Origin: Chloroflexota bacterium
GTDB lineage: Bacteria > Chloroflexota > Limnocylindria > Limnocylindrales > CSP1-4
Length of the DNA stretch: 9,873 bases
NCBI GenBank assembly: GCA_021785115.1
Contig: JAJYGO010000335.1
Location: 1 to 9,873 of the forward strand
Direction of reading: 5' to 3'
The notes under the pieces were generated by a model. That model had not been told where the DNA came from. It was given only the letters and a program-made list of their open reading frames with translations, and made no database searches. Of the stretch, positions 6,152-9,873 are shown piece after piece (the stretch's first letter is position 1; every line of letters begins with the position of its first letter). The position numbers were made by a program, and so were the translations under genes.

Positions 6152-6624
6152 CGGGTCGCCTCGAGCCGCCGGACCCGGATGGACGCACCTGGCGCCTCGC
6201 CCTCGCAGGGCCAGCGCTTGACGACCCGCAGCGACGCCACCTGGGCGTCGTCGCGGTAGACGACGGAGGAGAGGGCGTCGAGGCAGGCGCGGGCGAGCTT
6301 GTCGGCGTCGGGCTTGCCCGTGTGGTACACGGGCGCGTCGAGGCGCAGCACGGGCGCGGGGCGGCGGCCGTTGGCCGGCAGGTAGTGCGAAGCGGGCCGG
6401 GCGGCGGGGCGGACGACGATCGCGACGCGGACGGGGCCGGCGATGAGGGCCCGGCGATCCATCGCCGCCCGCGCCTCGGCCGCGATCGCCCCGCGCCAGG
6501 CGAGGAGCGGGGCGGACGTCGTCACGTGGACGGCGCGGCCGCCCGACACGAACGAGCGCCCGGACCCTTGCGCGACCGGACGGCCGCGCACCTCGACGGC
6601 GACCGCGTCGCCGCCCTCGGTCAC
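6148..6624 (-). CDS. RusA-like Holliday-junction resolvase
   Basis: This 158-aa protein matches the RusA family of phage crossover-junction endodeoxyribonucleases, which cut four-way junctions during phage recombination and replication. The diagnostic block is HTGKPDADKLARACLDAL (from residue 101) followed by VVYRDDAQV: D106 and D108 with K109 parallel the catalytic Asp pair and Lys of RusA, and D125/D126 supply the third acidic position. The length fits the family. GTG 6624 is chosen over the upstream start at 6663 because it overlaps the nuclease stop (GTGA) and has AAGGAG upstream. The N-terminal VEVRGRPVAQGSGRSFV is also typical of RusA proteins. Cytoplasmic; it probably works with the adjacent RecB-like nuclease in DNA recombination. 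Confidence 0.9.
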   Translation of the reverse strand: MTEGGDAVAVEVRGRPVAQGSGRSFVSGGRAVHVTTSAPLLAWRGAIAAEARAAMDRRALIAGPVRVAIVVRPAARPASHYLPANGRRPAPVLRLDAPVYHTGKPDADKLARACLDALSSVVYRDDAQVASLRVVKRWPCEGEAPGASIRVRRLEATR

Positions 6625-7394
6625 GCCGCCTTCTCCTTGCTCCAGGCGTGGAGGGCGAGGCACGCGCGGAAGGCGATCCAGTCGCGGGGCGTCACCGCCG
6701 CCTCGTACAGGCGCGTGCCGCCGTCGGTGACGTGGACAATGCCGTACCGCGTTATGGGCGGCAGCGGGTGACGCTCCGGGTCGTCCGGCCGGGCAATGAA
6801 CTCGGCGTTCGCGTACGCCGCCAGCTGCAGCCGGTGGTCGCGGTAGACGGCGCCGTCAGGGGTCGCCACCGACGACCCCGTCTTCCAGTCGAGCAGCCAG
6901 ACCTCGCCGTCGAGCTCGGCTATGAGGTCGCACGTCCCGCCGTAGCCGAGCGTCTCGTGGAGCAGGAACGCCTCGACCTCGAGCGGCCGCAGGCCGTGCT
7001 CGCGGACCTGCGCGTTGAGCCAGGCGCGGGCCCCCGCCACCGCCGCCTCGTCGCGGGGGTCGATCGACGCCGGCTCGCGCCGGAGGATCTGCTCGATCGA
7101 CGCGTGGATCCGCGAGCCGCGGTCCATGGCGGTCGTGGACAGGGTGGTGAGGTACTTCACCGCCGCCTCGACCTTGCCGGCCTCGCGGTCCTCGATGAGC
7201 CGCTCGGCCCCGGCGATCGCCGCCTGCGCGACCTGGTTCATCTTCCAGTACGTCAGCGCCGGAGCGTCGAGCACCCTGGTGACCGAGGTGACGCCCGGCC
7301 AGGGGCCGGCGCCGTTGAAGTAGTACTGGTGCGTCTTGGTCCGGTGGACGCCCTCGGCCGGCGTCCTGGTCCTGGGCGCGGTGGCGGTGGTCAT
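6621..7394 (-). CDS. RecB/Cas4-like PD-(D/E)XK nuclease
   Basis: A 257-aa protein with the full RecB-family nuclease signature: DRGSRIHASIE (91-101, the motif-I His), LEVEAF (138-143), GGTCDLIAE with D156, LLDWKTG with D169 and K171, and LQLAAY with Q190 and Y194. These residues bind metal and catalyse DNA end resection or cleavage. There is no helicase domain and no Cas4-type iron-sulphur cysteine cluster; the protein has only C155 and C245. It fits the phage RecB-like exonuclease partner of recombination modules, consistent with RusA following it. ATG 7394 is supported by GAAGGGGA (7400-7407) and by its overlap with the preceding stop (ATGA); the GTG 28 codons upstream lacks support and would run deep into that gene. 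Confidence 0.9.
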   Translation of the reverse strand: MTTATAPRTRTPAEGVHRTKTHQYYFNGAGPWPGVTSVTRVLDAPALTYWKMNQVAQAAIAGAERLIEDREAGKVEAAVKYLTTLSTTAMDRGSRIHASIEQILRREPASIDPRDEAAVAGARAWLNAQVREHGLRPLEVEAFLLHETLGYGGTCDLIAELDGEVWLLDWKTGSSVATPDGAVYRDHRLQLAAYANAEFIARPDDPERHPLPPITRYGIVHVTDGGTRLYEAAVTPRDWIAFRACLALHAWSKEKAA

Positions 7395-7702
7395 GCGGTC
7401 CCCTTCGGGTGACGGTGTCGGGCCGGGCAATGCCCCCGGTGGCAGCGGTGTCCGGGCTCGATGCGCCAGTGGGGGCACGGCCTGGCCGCGCAGCGGTGCC
7501 TCGGGTCAGGAGGCTCGACAGGGCACCTGCCGGCGTGGAAGTGGGTCGCGGCGCAGATGGCCCGCTGCTCGGCGGCCGGGGTGGTCAGCCACGTCCACGC
7601 CGCGGCCCAGGCGGACCAGTCCGCCTTCGCGTCCGCATGCCGCTGGCTGCGCCGCCACCGGGCCAGCGCGGCATCTCGCTCGGCCAGATCGTGCCGCGCC
7701 AC
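7391..7702 (-). CDS. Small Cys/His-rich protein, possible zinc-binding
   Basis: A 103-aa protein from GTG 7702, chosen because GAGGGG lies 9 nt upstream and because the extra 54 residues of the longer reading are translated from the repeat array. The N-terminal half (about 1-45) is helical and basic with a Trp-rich stretch (WSAWAAAWTWL). The C-terminal half is packed with ligand-type residues: C51, H55, H57, C61, C71, C76, H78, C86 and C91, with further His between and after them. This suggests one or two zinc-binding knuckles, though the spacing matches no family I can name. Its TGA overlaps the nuclease ATG, so the two are coupled. Phage and plasmid early operons often carry such unnamed zinc proteins; the function is unknown. 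Confidence 0.68.
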   Translation of the reverse strand: MARHDLAERDAALARWRRSQRHADAKADWSAWAAAWTWLTTPAAEQRAICAATHFHAGRCPVEPPDPRHRCAARPCPHWRIEPGHRCHRGHCPARHRHPKGTA

Positions 7703-7707
7703 CGACC

Positions 7708-7734
7708 GACACCCCTCTATAAGGGGGTGGTGTC
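7708..7734 (-). promoter_or_regulatory. Hairpin overlapping the ribosome site of the Cys/His-rich gene
   Basis: On the - strand, CACCCC (7724-7729) can pair with GGGGTG (7710-7715) around an AT-rich loop, with GACAC/GTGTC as an alternative outer pairing. The 3' arm contains the GAGGGG ribosome site of the gene starting at 7702. The loop holds CTTATAGA, which could alternatively be a weak -10 box. Occlusion of the ribosome site is an inference. Confidence 0.45.
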
Positions 7735-7748
7735 GATCGTTCAGGGAT

Positions 7749-7853
7749 GGCGACAGATCTGCGACATCGACAGATCTGCGACAGGCTCCACGATCGGACG
7801 GCGACAGGACCGCGACGGATGTGGCGACAGGCCCACGCTCAACGCGGCGACAC
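7749..7853. repeat. Helically phased GCGACAG repeat array (iteron- or operator-like)
   Basis: In the 154-nt gap between the ATPase stop (7857) and the Cys/His-rich gene, the heptamer GCGACAG or a one-base variant starts at 7750, 7761, 7767, 7778, 7801, 7812, 7824 and 7847. Spacing is mainly 11-12 or 23 nt, so most copies lie on one face of the helix. The larger unit is SCGACAG-N4-GCGACR: two copies share the 16-mer CGACAGATCTGCGACA (7751-7766 and 7768-7783), and a third begins at 7801. Position beside a primase/ATPase gene suggests an origin iteron array; position upstream of the downstream genes suggests an operator. Confidence 0.75.
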
Positions 7854-7856
7854 GGG

Positions 7857-8957
7857 TCACGCACGGGAGTACCTCCCGTCGGGCCCCAGCCGGACGTCCG
7901 AGAGCAGCGCCCGGGTCAGCGTCGTCTGGAGCGACTTGCGGCTGACGGGCCTGTGGTCGTCGTCGTTGATCGCCGCCACGAGCTGGTCGAGCGTGAGCGG
8001 CCCGGCGTCGTCGAGCGCGTCCAGCACCCGGCGCAGGATGGTCATGTTGTAGCCGCGCTCCCAGACCTCGCGGAGGCAGCCGTCGTGCCAGGTGATGGAC
8101 AGGGCGAACGTCCCGAGGCTCGGGTAGTTGTTGTGCTTGCGGTGCTTGAGCAGCACCTCGGACTCGGACCCCGTGAGGGACCAGGTCATCCGCGCGAGGT
8201 TGTGCCAGAACACCGAGCCGAACGGGTAGCGGGGGTCGTCGACCTTGGTGACGTGCGCCAGGCTCAGGGCGGGCCGGCCGATCTCGATCAGCGCCGCCGC
8301 GTAGACCGCCGCGGCCTCCGGCTTGAGGGGGTCGGTCCCGCACGCCATGACGGCCGAGTCGATGACGACGTAGTCGAGCTCGTGGGCGTCGCACGTCCAG
8401 GCGACCTCGGCGGCCGCCGCCGCAAGGGACGATCGGGGCGCCAGGTGCCGGACGGCGTCGCCCCGGTGGACGTCGGGGGCGAGCGACGCCACGCGCCGGC
8501 TCCACTCCTCGGGGTGCGCCTCGTAGTCGAGGATGAGGACCCGGTGCCCCGCGAGCACGAGGTCGGAGATCCAGCGGCAGGCCAGGGCCCCCTTGCCGAT
8601 GCCGCCCGTCCCGTAGAGGATCGTGTGCCCGGTGGGGTCGAGCCGGTCCACGAGCATCGGCGGCGGCGGGTCGGTGCTGATCGCCGAGAGGGCCACCGAC
8701 CGGTCGGTCGAGGCGCTCGGGGGCTCGTCGAGGCCTAGGGGGCGCGCGGCCCGCCAGCCCTCGTCGGTGACCGCGTCCCGGCCGAACTTCGTCTCCACGT
8801 CCCCGATCGCCCGCCGCACCGCGTCCGGGGACTTGGGCTCGGCCAGCTGCCGGTTGAGGTAGGACACGGCGGCGAGCAGCGCCTCGCCGGTGAGGCCGAG
8901 CCCGCGGAGGTGGCGGGCCTGGTCACGCAGGTACTCGTGCCGGCCGCCGACGGCCAC
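7857..8957 (-). CDS. RecA-like ATPase half of an interrupted prim-pol/helicase gene
   Basis: The frame runs without a stop from 9113 to 7857, so this is the 3' part of the primase gene upstream, separated only by the TAG at 9114-9116. From GTG 8957 it would be 366 aa. Residues 1-60 resemble the helical C-terminal segment of primases (EYLRDQARHLRGLGLTGEALL). A RecA/RepA-like ATPase follows: Walker A GTGGIGKG at 116-123, Walker B DYVVID at 195-200, and LSLAHVTK near 231-238. Residues ~306-366 form a winged-helix-like end. Such proteins are hexameric replicative helicases or loaders of phages and plasmids. No ribosome site precedes 8957, so independent initiation looks weak: the half is either made by read-through or not made efficiently. 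Confidence 0.75.
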   Translation of the reverse strand: MAVGGRHEYLRDQARHLRGLGLTGEALLAAVSYLNRQLAEPKSPDAVRRAIGDVETKFGRDAVTDEGWRAARPLGLDEPPSASTDRSVALSAISTDPPPPMLVDRLDPTGHTILYGTGGIGKGALACRWISDLVLAGHRVLILDYEAHPEEWSRRVASLAPDVHRGDAVRHLAPRSSLAAAAAEVAWTCDAHELDYVVIDSAVMACGTDPLKPEAAAVYAAALIEIGRPALSLAHVTKVDDPRYPFGSVFWHNLARMTWSLTGSESEVLLKHRKHNNYPSLGTFALSITWHDGCLREVWERGYNMTILRRVLDALDDAGPLTLDQLVAAINDDDHRPVSRKSLQTTLTRALLSDVRLGPDGRYSRA

Positions 8958-9113
8958 GCCGGCGGGGCCGCCGGGCCTGACGGTGATCGACCCCGCGGCC
9001 TTCGCCTCGATCGCCGCGCGCGCCCACGCCCCGGGCAGCTCGGCGATCTCGAGGAACGCGCCGGCGGGCGCGTACTCGAAGCCCGTGGCGTGGACGGAGC
9101 GCGGGCCGATGAC

Positions 9114-9116
9114 CTA
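9114..9116 (-). other. In-frame TAG inside the primase-ATPase gene
   Basis: The codon read on the - strand is TAG, flanked by GGC and GTC, at codon 155 counted from 9578. Both sides are in the same frame and read as one prim-pol protein: ...GSGAGAG, stop, VIGPRSVHATGFEY. Family members usually have Tyr at this point (GYV-x-x-P-x-S-x-H), so a TAC-to-TAG change is the simplest account. Confidence 0.88.
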
Positions 9117-9578
9117 GCCCGCGCCCGCACCCGACCCCCAGCGGGTGACGTAGCCGAACAGCTGACCGAGGGGACGCGGGTGGTCGGCGGGCCAGCGGAG
9201 GAACACGTGCTGGCCGTGCGCGGTGTTCGTCCGCAGCGTCGGCGGGAGCGGGCCGTACCTGGCCTCGAGGTCGGCGAGGCGGGCGACGCCGTCGCCGTCG
9301 ACGTCGAGCACGAACACGCCGTCGGGGCAGACCAGGCCGTAGTTGGGCTCCGAGCCGGCCGAGAGCAGGGTCCGGATGCGGTCGTGGTCCCGCGTGTGCT
9401 CATGGAACCCCTGGCGGCCGATCGGGTGCTTGCCCGCGTTGTCGCAGGCGCGGCCCTTCGGGCACCGGCACGTCCCGTCGGCGTCGGCGCTCCACACGCT
9501 GAACACCCCGAACCCGCGGTCCGCGAACCAGGAGGCCGCGCGGATGCGGTCCTCGGCGGTCGGGCGCGAGCCTGTCAC
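9114..9578 (-). CDS. Prim-pol primase N-terminal half (interrupted)
   Basis: A 154-aa open frame with the core of the bifunctional primase-polymerase (prim-pol) fold: a CRCPKGRAC cysteine cluster (37-45), GKHP (49-52), the catalytic metal pair D92-V-D94 in FVLDVDGD, and TNTAHGQHVFLRWP with the nucleotide-binding His (H124). These enzymes prime and copy DNA for phages and plasmids. GTG 9578 overlaps the stop of the ribbon-helix-helix gene (GTGA, 9575-9578), supporting the start; the longer upstream reading is that gene's shadow. The frame ends at TAG 9114-9116, before the conserved C-terminal part of the prim-pol domain (VIGPRSVHATGFEY), which continues in frame. The undisturbed gene would be 573 aa and end at 7857. 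This half alone lacks part of its fold, so the locus is a pseudogene, a suppressed amber gene, or a sequencing error. Confidence 0.82.
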   Translation of the reverse strand: MTGSRPTAEDRIRAASWFADRGFGVFSVWSADADGTCRCPKGRACDNAGKHPIGRQGFHEHTRDHDRIRTLLSAGSEPNYGLVCPDGVFVLDVDGDGVARLADLEARYGPLPPTLRTNTAHGQHVFLRWPADHPRPLGQLFGYVTRWGSGAGAG

Positions 9579-9775
9579 GGCGTGGGGTCCGCGGGAGCGC
9601 CCGGCCGCGAGGTGGAGGCGCTGCCGCGGCGCCCAGCAGCCCCGCGGACGCGGGCGCGCAGGCCCTGGACGACCAGGAACGAGGCCTGGTCGCGCGGGGT
9701 GCGGCACTCGTCCCGGGCGAGGTCGCGCAAGGCCGCCTCTGCGTCCTCGGGGATGCGGATGGTGATCGTGGGCAT
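9575..9775 (-). CDS. Ribbon-helix-helix-like DNA-binding protein
   Basis: A 66-aa protein that opens with a ribbon-helix-helix pattern: the beta strand MPTITIRIPED (1-11), helix AEAALRDLARDE (12-23), a turn with RTPRDQ, and helix ASFLVVQGLRARV (31-43), followed by a basic, Pro/Ser-rich tail. Arc/CopG/MetJ-type proteins of this size dimerise and bind operators with the strand. It is the first gene of the - strand operon in the window and its TGA overlaps the primase GTG, so it is well placed to autoregulate the operon or control replication copy number; both are inferences. ATG 9775 is the natural start because it puts the strand at the N-terminus. Confidence 0.82.
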   Translation of the reverse strand: MPTITIRIPEDAEAALRDLARDECRTPRDQASFLVVQGLRARVRGAAGRRGSASTSRPGAPADPTP

Positions 9776-9873
9776 GCCCCGATTGAACGCCCGCCCCGCA
9801 CGCCAGGTAAACGAGGCGAACGCGACAACAACGCGCCAACAAGGCGCCAGGAATGCGCCATCGACGTGCCGCC
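9776..9873 (-). promoter_or_regulatory. Leader region of the - strand operon (incomplete)
   Basis: 98 nt between the first - strand gene and the window edge, where the operon promoter should lie. On the - strand a TTGTTG with GTTTAC about 15 nt further on is a weak sigma-70-like pair. CAACAA occurs twice on the + strand (9825-9830 and 9837-9842), and a single GCGACA lies at 9822-9827. None is strong enough to assign as a promoter or operator. Confidence 0.3.

Noticed and set aside
4813..6771. A 652-codon + strand open frame opposite the integrase, HTH, resolvase and nuclease genes.
   Set aside because: It is the shadow of real - strand genes in high-GC DNA: it has no domain pattern, is rich in Arg/Gly/Pro/Ala, and crosses several gene junctions.
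7703..7864. N-terminal extension of the Cys/His-rich gene up to a GTG at 7864.
   Set aside because: The 54 extra residues come from the repeat array and would overlap the ATPase end; GTG 7702 has a good ribosome site.
7461..8738. A 425-codon + strand open frame across the repeat array and ATPase gene.
   Set aside because: It has low-complexity composition and no recognisable motif, while the opposite strand carries clear Walker A/B motifs.
1..9873. CRISPR array, tRNA, rRNA or insertion sequence.
   Set aside because: No regularly spaced ~30-bp repeats, cloverleaf, rRNA or IS transposase with terminal repeats was recognised by eye; the GCGACAG array has units far too short for CRISPR.

Overview
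This is a high-GC bacterial window with two blocks of opposite polarity that meet tail to tail near 4160-4240. Composition, frequent GTG starts and many 4-nt stop/start overlaps suit an actinobacterial or Chloroflexota-like genome; the sequence alone does not decide which.

Left block (1-4158, + strand): a compact defence operon that I read as a type IV CBASS. In order it holds the 3' end of an unidentified gene, a short QueC-like enzyme (Cap9-type), a TGT-fold enzyme without zinc cysteines (Cap10-type), a CD-NTase-type nucleotidyltransferase with a GGS...DVD...VDL catalytic core, and an OGG/HhH DNA-glycosylase-like protein (Cap11-type). After a 43-nt gap comes an unrecognised helical protein with an RDGYLH (Rx4H) motif typical of HEPN ribonucleases, my candidate effector. 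QueC + TGT + OGG next to a CD-NTase is the defining combination of type IV CBASS. The cyclase should make a nucleotide second messenger on phage infection. The QueC/TGT/HhH proteins are the accessory set, probably for protein or nucleic-acid modification rather than queuosine synthesis, since no QueD, QueE or FolE is present.

Right block (4240-9775, - strand): the early/replication-integration region of a phage or integrative element, read right to left. It has a ribbon-helix-helix protein, a prim-pol primase fused in frame to a RecA-like ATPase but interrupted by an in-frame TAG, a 154-nt gap with a helically phased GCGACAG repeat array, a Cys/His-rich 103-aa protein, a RecB/Cas4-like PD-(D/E)XK nuclease, a RusA-like Holliday-junction resolvase, a LuxR-type HTH protein, a 57-aa protein and a large serine recombinase. 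Six of the seven gene junctions in this block are 4-nt ATGA/GTGA overlaps, so it is probably translated as coupled cistrons.

The boundary between the blocks lies near the 3' end of the serine recombinase. GC drops there, the recombinase tail becomes unlike the rest of the protein, and a perfect 8-bp inverted repeat sits at 4317-4338. That places the CBASS operon just outside, or at the cargo edge of, the element. Most notable for follow-up are the type IV CBASS with its possible HEPN effector, the amber codon in the primase, and the GCGACAG array as a candidate origin or operator.
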